Both the position numbers and the translations under genes were made by a program. A DNA stretch of 30,075 nucleotides from Nemertoderma westbladi (Eukaryota; Xenacoelomorpha; Nemertodermatida; Nemertodermatidae): positions 1 through 30,075 of the forward strand of contig JAUCBJ010004861.1 in the NCBI GenBank assembly GCA_032718475.1. Direction: 5' to 3'. The notes under the pieces are model-generated. The model was not told the DNA's origin. It saw nothing but the letters and a program-made list of their open reading frames with translations, and made no database searches. Positions 8,770 through 19,900 of the stretch are shown here, piece after piece (the stretch's first letter is position 1; the number at the start of each line of letters is the position of its first letter).

Positions 8770-11402
8770 ACCAAACCTAAGCAAAGTATGTCCCTGTGTA
8801 CCTACTGTCTACTACTGTACTGTATGTATTGGTACTCAACGGGAGCCAGTAATATAAATATTATTCATTCTAGAACAGGTATTTAGGAAACAAGGGGTGA
8901 ACCAGAGGTATAAAAGGTGAGTTGATTCTATTGGTTGTCTGGCTAGCTGAAGCTGCTAATGTGCTCGTGATGTGCATGGAAAGGTCTCCCCTTCCATACA
9001 ATGCTAAAACTACAATCAGACAATAATACTGTAATAGTATTATTTTCCGTGGGTGAGTTCCAAACACAGCTTCTTAAGAGTAAATTGCTCATACTAGAGT
9101 AATGTATATAACATACAGTAGGTCATGCGTCGTGCGATCTCGGACATGATAAGTGTAATCCTACCATCATCGTGTCTTATTTTAAGCATTTAAATTCACC
9201 CATTGTGAAGAATACATAATTATTAAATGTTTTATAGAGCTTATTCCTTTATTAAGACCGAAATTGAATTTTAAATGCGAATTTGAACTAGAACGCCATC
9301 AAGATGGCTTTAAACGAACCTGTCTTACACGGACTCAAAGAAACAGATGGGGATTGGAAGATGCAAACCAAGAATGACTTGCATCAACCAAAAAAACTGC
9401 CTCCCATCTAATGTAATACACATTCGCCTAGGCAAACAAATCATATCACAATTACAGTACTACGATGATGTCTGAAATGGTATCCATATCCGCAACCTGA
9501 GAAACGGTCCAAAAGAGCTGTTTATTCTGCGGAGGGGTCTTCTGTATTAGATAAATAAAATAAAGAACACTAATTACAGTATTTATACCTGATACATTCT
9601 CAGTTAGCCTAATAAAAACATCAGAGCAACCAATATAATGTACATGTACAAGCCTCCTATGAAAGCTTGTGAAGTGTTCCCTTAAGTCTACCCAACAGCC
9701 GTTGGTACCCGGCTGGCAGCCACCCTGGTTCAGTTTTCTGGTTTTGTTAGTTTAATCGACAGCTGTTGTAAACGTCCCAGATATACAAAACCTACTAAGC
9801 CTTTACATTACAATTGAGCTTAGCCTGAGTTGATGACAGTATTATAACAATGACAATTACTGAATTAGGCCCTATAGATACATACGATATATAAATGAGG
9901 TACTGCTTGAAATTGCACTAACTGACTGAATAGAGATAGAACTATAATAATATAATAATAATGTAATACGTAACTCAAATTAACAATAAGTAGTGAAATG
10001 TTGTTCAGCTGACAAAGTGTAGCTGTGGGTATTTAATTTCGCGTTCCGTAATGTTGATAATATGCTAATATTTCGAATATCGCACATCGAATCGTTCCCA
10101 ACTTTTTTATTCAACAACTAGATACTAATTGATAAATAGTCGCGTTAAAACTTGTTGCGTACCTGCTTGAGTTTTTGAGATATTGGATGGTTATACACAC
10201 CAACATACACACACATCGTGTTTTTGAACGGCTCAACTCTTGACACAGACAGGTAACTTTACAATTTCCTATATCAGATTCAGATTATGTTCTTGATACA
10301 GAGAGGGCTGTAGCCTGTAGGGGCCTAGCACCTACTGACCTATCTGCCTCTGGCCCTATGCCAGTATGCTGCTATTGAAATTTAATCAATTTCATTTGAT
10401 ATTGACTGATTGATATTGCTGTATTCAGGTATTGCAGTAGGTGGCAGGAGCAGCAGGGCCTACCGCTGCTGTCCTGCTGTCAGACTTCAGGCTGTCAGCA
10501 GGTCCAAGGTCAGTGGGTGTGATTTGGTCAATTTGGTGTGATTTTGGTGTTTAGACGGACCGAACAAATATAATAATCTCAGAATCTGTGGCGAATGTAC
10601 TTCTGTTCACGTTCAGTGTTCAGTAGGCCCTAGGCCTACCGGTGACCGGTACTTGCACTTGACTTGCACTTCACACTTGGAAGGTGGACTGGGCAGCAGT
10701 CTGGTAGTGGGCACGGGCAGGTTTTAACGCATTGCGCTTATTTCAGTAAGGCCCTATTTCCAAAATTTTGCGTTATTCGACTATTATCTGATTACTGGAT
10801 TATTGAGCAAAAACCATGAAATTTCTTGAAGATTATTTTTTATCAACTTGTAGCAGTGTAGTTGTAGATCAGTTCTGCATTTTATTGTCTGATATTTGAA
10901 TAACAAATGACTGTTTATTCATTATTGGGCAGAATTTCATGGCGATTTTTTTAAAAATGAACCCAACTGCCCAATGGCCTGGCCAGGCCATACCTGCATA
11001 CAACCCCTTGAGAGGGTAGAGGGCAGGGGTACTAAGTCATTTAAAATGTAGACCTATACAATATTGGTGGCCATACCTGGCACCTGGGGTGGTATGGCCA
11101 CCCTTTTGTCATCAGTTTGATTATCCCCGAATTACTCAGTGTGTGACTCAACTGATGAGTGATGTGATGACACACCTGCACCGCATACAAACTTACATAG
11201 GCTGATCAGCTGATAGCCCTGCCTACGCCCTACAGTCCTGCAGTCTGAATGTAGAGAGTTAGGTATACGATACGCCAGCAGGCTAAGCTGCTAAGCCTAT
11301 AGTCCGGTACACGGACGCTAGACTAGACCAGACCCTACCTGATTGCTGGATTGTGATTGCCCTACTTCTGTATACTGGTATAACGTATAACTGTATTATT
11401 AA
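8770..11402. other. Gene-free stretch upstream of LIPT1
   Basis: No convincing coding region, RNA gene or recognisable element was found across 2.6 kb. Points seen: an 18-bp perfect palindrome at 10974-10991, a 12-bp inverted repeat at 11066-11102, and several GGCCATACC motifs around both. The region next to 11403 presumably includes the LIPT1 promoter and 5' UTR, but I see no clear TATA or initiator element. Confidence 0.5.
11066..11102. repeat. 12-bp perfect inverted repeat near LIPT1
   Basis: GGTGGCCATACC (11066-11077) and GGTATGGCCACC (11091-11102) are separated by 13 bp and can form a hairpin. The core matches the palindrome ATGGCCTGGCCAGGCCAT at 10974-10991. The role is unknown; both could be ends of a small decayed element. 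Confidence 0.6.
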
Positions 11403-12431
11403 ATGTCAAATTTGATTAAACCTACATTATTAATATCGAGTACGCGCAATGTATTCTTGAATCTTGGCTTGGAATTGTGGTTGTTTAACACAAAGATTCT
11501 TAAGGAAAATGAGAAGCTTGTTTATATTTGGGTGAATGATCCTGCTGCCGTGATTGGTCGTCATCAAAATCCTTGGAAAGAAATTGATTTAACTATCGCC
11601 AAGCGATATGGGATATCTGTCGCTAGGAGGTCCAGCGGTGGCGGCTCTGTATATCATGATCCGAGCAACTTGTGTATAACTTTTTTCCAATCCAGGAACT
11701 CATACAGTAAATCTTTGAATCTTGAGTGGATTGTGAACTCTTTAAACACAGTTTGGCCTTACCTTGATCTTACTATCAATTCTCGGGGAGATATACTAAA
11801 CAAAAATAAATTGAAGATATCTGGTTCTGCTTCCAAACTAACTCGTTTGTCAGCATACCATCACTGTACTCTACTCAGCCGTGGCTCCAATCTATCAATT
11901 ATTCCCAAACTCCTCCGGCACAACACAGACTTGAGCAATCTAGCGTGTCGAGCTACAGATAGTTTACACTCACTGGTTGGGTCCATTGATCTCGATGTAG
12001 ATGAAGTTATACAAGGATTAATTGACGTCAATAATATGGATGAAATTATTTATGTAAATGCAACCGATGAAAATATATATCCCGGTATTTCTGACTGTTA
12101 CACTGAATTGCTATCTTGGGACTGGGTTTATGGAAAAACGCCGCGATTCATTATTCACCAAATCCTTAAGGAAACTGGTCTAAAACTTAAACTGACCATC
12201 TTTAAGGGTATTATTGAAGACGTTGAGATTTTAAACATGTGTTCTTCTTCCTATGAAAGTGTTGGTATTATATTTTCTGAACATTTAAAAGGGATTCGTT
12301 TTACCAAGACAGACTTATACTCAGCAATTTCCCGTCTATTGAATTCTCCTATATATAGTAATAATAGTGTTTATTTTGATATTGTTGTTAGTGATATAAT
12401 ATCTCTAATATCGAATATGAATATATTATAA
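11403..12431 (+). CDS. LIPT1: Lipoyltransferase 1 (LIPT1), intronless
   Basis: Encodes 342 residues of the LplA/LIPT1 family. In animals this enzyme moves the lipoyl group from glycine-cleavage H protein to the E2 subunits of the mitochondrial 2-oxoacid dehydrogenases. Visible signatures are VIGRHQNPWKEI (about residues 51-62), the lipoate-binding RRSSGGGSVYHD (75-86), KISGSASK with the conserved lysine K138, YHHCTLLSRG, and the C-terminal WDWVYGKTPRF motif. The human protein is 373 residues; the difference lies at the N terminus. An in-frame TAA sits immediately before the ATG, so the start cannot be extended within this exon. Residues 1-23 contain no acidic residue and a few basic ones, but a typical long mitochondrial presequence is not evident. 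The gene is uninterrupted over its whole coding length. ATG4 begins 608 bp downstream on the same strand. Confidence 0.95.
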   Translation: MSNLIKPTLLISSTRNVFLNLGLELWLFNTKILKENEKLVYIWVNDPAAVIGRHQNPWKEIDLTIAKRYGISVARRSSGGGSVYHDPSNLCITFFQSRNSYSKSLNLEWIVNSLNTVWPYLDLTINSRGDILNKNKLKISGSASKLTRLSAYHHCTLLSRGSNLSIIPKLLRHNTDLSNLACRATDSLHSLVGSIDLDVDEVIQGLIDVNNMDEIIYVNATDENIYPGISDCYTELLSWDWVYGKTPRFIIHQILKETGLKLKLTIFKGIIEDVEILNMCSSSYESVGIIFSEHLKGIRFTKTDLYSAISRLLNSPIYSNNSVYFDIVVSDIISLISNMNIL

Positions 12432-13039
12432 GATATTTGCTGCTATAGCTTTTTCGCACTTCGTTTTATTTTCATTATTTAGAATTCTGAAAGGTCATTG
12501 ACTGACACCGAAATCCGTTTTACTTCTCCGCCGTGTAATGGTGTAATTGCTGTTGTCAATTTAATTATTGATTGTAAATTTTGAAATTAATTAAATAACA
12601 CTATCTCACTATCATCCATCACCATGCTCTACATGCCTTCATTTTTAAATTGACCTTTGTTATGTAATTGATGATACTTGTATACGTCCGACCGACATTG
12701 TTATTATCTTATACCAGAGTAAATCTTACAATATTTCTCGGGAGGAGAAAGTACAGTACAGCAGTTTAGGCCTACACTACACTACACATTTACTGATTCA
12801 CACCACATTTAACGGAAAATTATCTTATTACAGATCTAAATCACATTATTTAAATAAGTTCAAAATAAATTAATTAGGCCTGGCCTTTTCAAGGTCAATT
12901 TTAAACTGACTCACTATTGTTTTCTATATTAATAATAATGTTGATAATTTGTTGATATTCTCCCATTGATAATTCTAACGGCGGCGGTTTAAGTTTATAG
13001 ACAATATATAATACCCTAAAACTGTATGAGGTTGAGCCA
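12432..13039. other. LIPT1-ATG4 intergenic region
   Basis: AT-rich, with no coding region. A canonical AATAAA at 12864-12869 could polyadenylate LIPT1 mRNA. The ATG4 promoter or 5' UTR must lie in its right part or inside LIPT1, because the ATG4 start codon is only 608 bp from the LIPT1 stop. Confidence 0.55.
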
Positions 13040-13950
13040 ATGGCCGATCCTTTGTTGTATAACAGCGTAGTGGACCGACATATAGTCGGTTCACAGTCGC
13101 TATACCAAGAATCTCACCCTCAACCCGAACTGAAACGCAGTACCTTACCGGTAACCCGGACTGGCACCGGCACCACAAACTTAAACCTATCGAGTCTTCG
13201 CATCTCCGATCTCGATAACCACAAAGCACCGCAACCCGGCAAGTATCGAACTCCGCGAAAGAACCGCGACTTGGTAACTGGCGGCGGGTTCGAACTCCCG
13301 ACATTGGCTACATCTTGTCCAACTGCGAGTATACGTGTAGGACAGGAGAGCAATGCGACAACAGATGGGACGTATTGCAACCATTTGCCTGCAGCAGAAG
13401 ACTCAGTGATCCATAGCGATATTCGCACTGCAACAGCAGATAGACTAACTAACAAACTCCCCACGAATTCAGCCTCCAACGGTTCTGTACTATCCGGTTC
13501 CGGGTCTCCCGGATGTGGGAAGGAACCGCCCTTCCGTCGGAAATCCTCCACACCTGACGCGAGTAAACCGACGTGGGAGACGAGTAAACACCAGCTCCCG
13601 CGGGGCAGCGTCACTCCCTCGGGGCGACTAGACCCGTGGAGCGAGTACGCGCTCGCCCTGGCAACTCAGTCGCCGTGCACCGGCGCCGATGAAACTCAGT
13701 TTACGTTGTTGGAAAACAACGATAATTCCGACAAAGTTAAGACTAAGTTTCTAAACATGTGGAACAACATGAAGTACGGGTGGTCGATGCATCTGCGTAC
13801 CGTGTTCAGTCACTCCTACCCTATCTGGTTACTCGGCCAGGTCTACGATTTCCGATTGACCTCGGCTGATCATTCCGTGGAAGAGGCCAGACAGCACTGT
13901 CTGCGTCGGTTCCAACACGATTTTATTTCTAGGATTTGGTTTACTTACAG
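13040..13950 (+). CDS. ATG4: ATG4 exon 1 (N-terminal extension and start of protease domain)
   Basis: Runs from ATG at 13040 to the donor AG|GTCAGT at 13950/13951, ending in phase 2 (the split codon becomes Arg304). Residues 1-231 are rich in Ser, Thr, Pro, Gly and Asn with no recognised domain; from K232 the sequence matches ATG4 (WNNMKYGW, then [19 protein letters not shown]). A Pol III B-box-like GGTTCGAACTCC at 13287-13298 suggests that part of the disordered region may derive from a tRNA-related SINE. Whether an upstream non-coding exon exists is not visible. Open frames on the opposite strand here are shadows. Confidence 0.88.
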
Positions 13951-16900
13951 GTCAGTAAATATTTCTTCGGACAAATTACTACGGTAACTAAACTTGTTTA
14001 AATTGATTTTGAGGATGGGAGTGGTGTTATCAGTTTTCAAAACTTTAAGTCACAAACTGTATCGATATAAAAGGTGTTTATCTAGATATAAAAAGTAACA
14101 CATGACAAAACACTTAATATTTTCTTATTGTCAACTTCAATTTCTTATGTTTTTATTGCGTTGATTTAAGCAATTGACGTGACCACATGTGTTGTAGGCC
14201 CAACATTTGTAAATTTAGCTAACGGAACGGTACCGGTAGTCTACATATTTTAGCAACGACGTTTCGAGTTCACGAGTTGGTGAAACACAACATTTTGTTC
14301 GAATACTTGATTGGCTTGGTTATTACAAGGGCGTATACATATTTTTGTGTTTCAACAAAAAGTACGATTTTTTCATTTGCAATATAGGTGGAGTGGACTG
14401 GACTGGACATGGCAATATTAAATGACAATAAATTATAGCCAATCCTGTGGGCCCTATATATAATTATTAAGAAATCATTCAAAATCATATTTTTTTAAAA
14501 ATGTACCTGGTCAGTAGACGACACGGTAATAAAAGTAACGAATTTCAAACAACGAGTCATTTCATTTGTTACATTTCCAGTTTTTTTATAATATTTTTTT
14601 ATCTAACTAAGACTAAGACTGTATATAATAAAACGTTTCTATGTTCTTTACAGGAAAGATTTTCGTTCTATATCAGGAACTGCGTTGACATCCGACTCTG
14701 GCTGGGGTTGTATGTTACGTTCTGGTCAAATGATGATAGCTCAGGTTAGTGTGGGGTGGGTTAGAGCTCAGCAAGGATGTTTTACGTTACGTTACGTTAC
14801 GTTACGTTACGTTACGTTACGTTACGTTACGTTACGGTATTACGTTACGTTACGTTACGTTACGTTACGGTATTACGTTACGTTGCGGTTGAAAAACTGA
14901 ACATTTTACGTTACGATATTTCATTACGGAATAATTTTCAAATTACGTTACGTTACTGTATTCTGAAAAAAATAATTGCGTATTACCGAAAATACCGTAA
15001 CGTAATAACCGGTTGATATTGCCATAAGATGTTGACAAAGAGATATTTAAAGTTTCATATTTTTGTCTAAACATCGGAAAACTATAGTTTCAATGTTTTG
15101 AAATTGCAAATTAACTTAACCATAAAAATAACTCCTGTGAAGAAACAAGACACACGGTACCGGTACTAACGGTATTCCAGTTACTCCCTTAACTCAGGTA
15201 TAAAACGTTATTATTATTTTCCATATAATAAACTGTGAATCTATTAATCTTGAAATTAACTCAGAAACTTTGGGAGTTGAAACTCAGGACGAGAATTATT
15301 GTGTTCTAGAAATCTGTATTTAGTCGCCTTCAGATTGGCCAAAGTTTAAGTGTTGCTGGAACTCTAAACAGATTAATTTAACGAGTCCTCAAACTATTAT
15401 TTAGGTCATGGATCATATAGTTTAGGTTATGTAGTTTATATTGTTTTTGTGATATTGTGGGGCGAGCCACGAAGTGAGTGAGCCTTTGTGCTGCGCGAAG
15501 GCCCCACGAACGTGTTCGTTTTTGTGATATTGTAATTGTTAAGTAGCCTATACTGAAGAAGTGCGCCTAGAATTAGCTTTTGGCTAAATTGATAGGGGGA
15601 CTTCATCATAAATAACTGGAGAAGCCAGGAAGCTGGCTATAAGGATACCGTGTACAGACAAACAAAACCTAAAAGCATTTAGCTTTATATTGAATTAGCT
15701 AGAACATGCAAGTGAAAGTGAAAGTTTTTGTCGAAAGATTTACTTTTTTGTCCAAAATGATTGCTTGGTAGCTAAAACAAATATTACGCTATTACGTTAC
15801 GTTTTACGGAAAAAATATACAGTAAAATTACGTTACGGTATTGAAAAAGCTATTACGTTACGGTTTACGTTACGGAAAAATATTGAGCTACCGTATTCCT
15901 GAAAAGATACCGTAACGTAACGTAACAACATCTTTGGTGCTCAGGTTAGTGTGGGGTGGGTTAGTGCTCAGGTTAGTGTGGGGTGGGTTAGTGCTCAGGA
16001 TAGTGTGGGGTGGGTTATTGCTCAGGTTAGTGTGGGGTGGGTTAGTGCTCAGGTTAGTGTGGGGTGGGTTAGTGCACAGGTTAGCGTGGGGGTGTTAGTG
16101 CTCAGGTTAGTGTGGGGTGGGTTAGTGCACAGGTTAGCGTGGGGGTGTTAGTGCTCAGGTTAGTGTGTGGTGGGTTAGTGCACAGTTTAGTGTGGGGATG
16201 GTTGGTGCTGTTGGTGCTCAAGTTAGTGTAGGGTGGGTTAGTGCTCAGGTTAGTGTGGGGTGGGTTAGTGCTCAGGTTAGTGTGGGGTGGGTTAGTGCTC
16301 AGGTTAGTGTAGGGTGGGTTAGTGCACAGTTTAGTGTGGGGATGGTTAGTGCTCAGGTTAGTGTGGGGTGGGTTAGTGCTCAGGTTAGTGTGGGGTGGGT
16401 TAGTGCTCAGGGTAGTGTGGGGTGGGTTAGTGCTCATGCTCAGGTTAATGTAGGGTGGGTTAGTGATCAGGTTAGTGTGGGGAGGGTTAGTGCTCAGGTT
16501 AGTGTAGGGTGGGTTAGTGCTCAGGTTAGTGTGGGGTGGGTTAGTGCTCTGCTCAGTGCTTAGGTTAGTGTGGGGTGGGTTAGTGCTCATGCTCAGGTTA
16601 ATCTAGGGTGGGTTAGTGCTCAGGTTAGTATGGGGTGGGTTAGTACTCAGGTTAGAGTGGGGTGAGTTAGTGCTCAGGTTAGTGTGGGGTGGGTTAGTTC
16701 TCAGGTTAGTGTAGGGTGGGTTAGTGCTCAGGTTAGTGTGGGGTGGGTTAGTGCTCATGCTCAGGTTAATGTAGGGTGGGTTAGTGCTCAGGTTAGTGTG
16801 GGGTGGGTTAGTGCTCAGGTTAGTGTGGGGTGGGTTAGTGTTCAGGTTAGTGTGGGGTGGGTTAGTTCTCAGGTTAGTGTAGGGTGGGTTAGTGCTCAGG

Positions 16901-19900
16901 TTAGTGTGGGGTGGGTTAGTGCTCATGCTCAGGTTAATGTAGGGTGGGTTAGTGCTCAGGTTAGTGTGGGGTGGGTTAGTGCTCAGGTTAGTGTGGGGTG
17001 GGTTAGTGCTCAGGTTAGTGTGGGGTGGGTTAGTGCTCAGGTTAGTGTAGGGTGGGTTAGTGTTCAGGTTAGTGTGGGGTGGGTTAGTGTTCAGGTTAGT
17101 ATGGGGTGGCGATATCTATATCCAACAATAACCATAACCATTCAATTTAAATAAATTCAATAATAATTACTTTTTATCGTAATTTTTTTGCTTTTATCTT
17201 AAATTATCAAGATATATAATTAATCAAAACTATTTCGTACTAAAAAACAACTTCGCAAGAAGTAAATGCATTTAGGTCCTTTTGCACTGGTAGCAATAAT
17301 TATGTTTGTTATATTATTGTTAAGTTATTGGGAATGAATATTATACATAAAATCCTGGTATAACCTTTATGTAGAAGGGAGGCCAGACAAAAATATGTAT
17401 GTTTTAATAGACACCTGCATCCGCGGATGTCAAAAATATGACATCTGCAACATCCCTAGAGGGCTAGTGTTAAGGTTTGTGCGGGGTGTGTTAATGCTAA
17501 GGTTGGTGTGGGGTGTTGTAGTGTTAAGTTTGGTGTAGGGTGTGCTAAGGTTGGTGTGGGGTGTGTTAGTGCTAAGGTTGGTGTGGGGTGTGTTAGTGCT
17601 AAAGTATGTGTAGGGTGTGCTAAGATTGGTGTGGGGTGTGTTAGTTGTTAATGCTAAGGTTGGTGTGGGGTGTATTAGTGCTAAGGTTTGTGTGGGGTGT
17701 GTTAGTTGTTAGTGCTATGGTTGGTGTGGGGTGTGTTAGTGCTAAGGTTGGTGTGGGGTGTGTTAGTGCTAAGGTTGGTGTAGGGTGTGTTAGTGCTGAG
17801 GTATGTGTAGGGTGTGCTAAGATTGGTGTGGGGTGTGTTAGTGCTAAGGTTGGTGTGTGGTGTGTTAGTGCTAAGGTTGGTGTGGGGTGTGTTAGTGTTA
17901 AGGTGTAGGGTGTGCTAAGGTTGGTGCATGGTGTGTTAGTGCTAAGGTTGGTGTGGGGTGTGATAGTGCTAAGGTTGGTGTGGGGTGTGTTAGTGCTAAG
18001 GTTGGTGTGGGGTGTGTTAGTGCTAAGGTTGGTGTGGGGTGTGTTAGTTGTTAGTGCTATGGTTGGTGTGGGGTGTTTTAGTGCTAAGGTTGGTGTGGGG
18101 TGTGTTAGTGGTTAGTGCTAAGGTTGGTGTGGGTTGTGTTAGTTGTTAGTGCTAAGGTTGGTGTGGGGTGTGTTAGTGCTAAGGTTGGTGTAGGGTGTGC
18201 TAAGGTTGGTGTGGGGTGTGTTAGTGCTAAGGTTGGTGTGGGGTGTGTTAGTGCTAAGGTTGGTGTAGGGTGTGCTAAGGTTGGTGTGGGGTGTGTTAGT
18301 GCTAAGGTTGGTGTGGGGTGTGTTAGTGCTAAGGTTGGTGTAGGGTGTGCTAAGGTTGGTGTGGGGTGTGTTAGTTGTTAGTGCTAAGGTTGGTGTGGGG
18401 TGTGTTAGTTGTTAGTGCTAAGGTTGGTGTGGGGTGTGTTAGTTGTTAGTGCTAAGGTTGGTGTGGGGTGTGTTAGTTGTTATTGCTAAGGTTGGTGTGG
18501 CGTGTGTTAGTGCTAAGGTTTGTGTGGGGTGTGTTAGTGCTAAGGTTGGTTTAGGGTGTGCTAAGGTTGGTGTGGGGTGTGTTAGTGCTAAGGTTGGTGT
18601 GGGGTGTGTTAGTTGTTAGTGCTAAGGTTGGTGTGGGGTGTGTTAGTTGTTAGTGCTAAGGTTGGTGTGGGGTGTGTTAGTTGTTAGTGCTATGGTTGGT
18701 GTGGGGTGTGTTAGTGCTATGGTTGGTGTGGGGTGTGTTAGTGCTGAGGTTGGTGTGGGCGTGGGGTGTGTTAGTCGTTAGTGCTAAGGTTGGTGTGGGG
18801 TGTGTTAGTGCTAAGGTTGGTGTGGGGTGTGTTAGTTGTTAGTGCTATGGTTGGTGTGGGGTGTGTTAGTGCTAAGGTTGGTGTGGGGTGTGTTAGTGCT
18901 AAGGTTGGTGTGGGGTGTGTTAGTGCTAAGGTTGGTGTGGGGTGTGTTAGTTGTTAGTGCTATGGTTGGTGTGTTAGTGCTAAGGTTGGTGTGGGGTGTG
19001 TTAGTTGTTAGTGCTATGGTTGGTGTGGGGTGTGTTACTGCTAAGGTTGGTGTCGGGTGTGTTAGTGCTAAGGTTGGTGTGGGGTGTGTTAGTTATTGGT
19101 GCTAAAGTTGGTGTGGGGTGTGTTAATTGTTAGTGCTAGGGTTGGTGTGGGGTGTGTTAGTGCTAAGGTTGGTGTGGGGTGTGTTAGTGCTAAGGTTGGT
19201 GTCGGGTGTGTTAGTGTTAAGGTTGGTGTGGGGTGTGTTAGGGCTAAGGTTGGATAGGGGTGTGTTAGTGCTAAGGTTGGTGTGGGGTGTGTTAGTGCTA
19301 AGGTTGGTGTGGGGTGTGTTAGTGCTAAGGTTGGTGTGGGGTGTGTTAGTTGTTAGTGCTATGGTTGGTGTGGGGTGTGTTAATTGTTAGTGCTAGGGTT
19401 GGTGTGGGGTGTGTTAGTGCTAAGGTTGGTGTGGGGTGTGTTAGTGCTAAGGTTGGTGTCGGGTGTGTTAGTGTTAAGGTTGGTGTGGGGTGTGTTAGGG
19501 CTAAGGTTGGATAGGGGTGTGTTAGTGCTAAGGTTGGTGTGGGGTGTGTTAGTGCTAAGGTTGGTGTGGGGTGTGTTAGTGCTAAGGTTGGTGTGGGGTG
19601 TGTTAGTTGTTAGTGCTATGGTTGGTGTGGGGTGTGTTAGTGCTAAGGTTGGTGGGGGGTGTGTTAGTGCTAAAGTTGGTGTGGGGTGTGTTAATTGTTA
19701 GTGCTAGGGTTGGTGTGGGGTGTGTTAGTGCTAAGGTTGGTGTGGGGTGTGTTAGTGCTAAGGTTGGTGTCGGGTGTGTTAGTGTTAAGGTTGGTGTGGG
19801 GTGTGTTAGGGCTAAGGTTGGATAGGGGTGTGTTAGTGCTAAGGTTGGTGTGGGGTGTGTTAGTGCTAAGGTTGGTGTGGGGTGTGTTAGTGCTAAGGTT

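Noticed and set aside
13120-13614. A 164-codon gene antisense to ATG4 exon 1
   Set aside because: Shadow of the GC-rich exon 1; no recognisable motif.
14780-14890. Telomere-like repeat (TTACG)n
   Set aside because: Not a known telomeric motif, irregular, and located in the subterminal part of a transposon with matching repeats at its other end.
15951-17154. Repetitive proteins (VSVGWVSAQ repeats on +, TNPPHTNLS repeats on -)
   Set aside because: The 27-bp period is a multiple of three, so open frames appear on both strands automatically; the region is intron 2 of ATG4.
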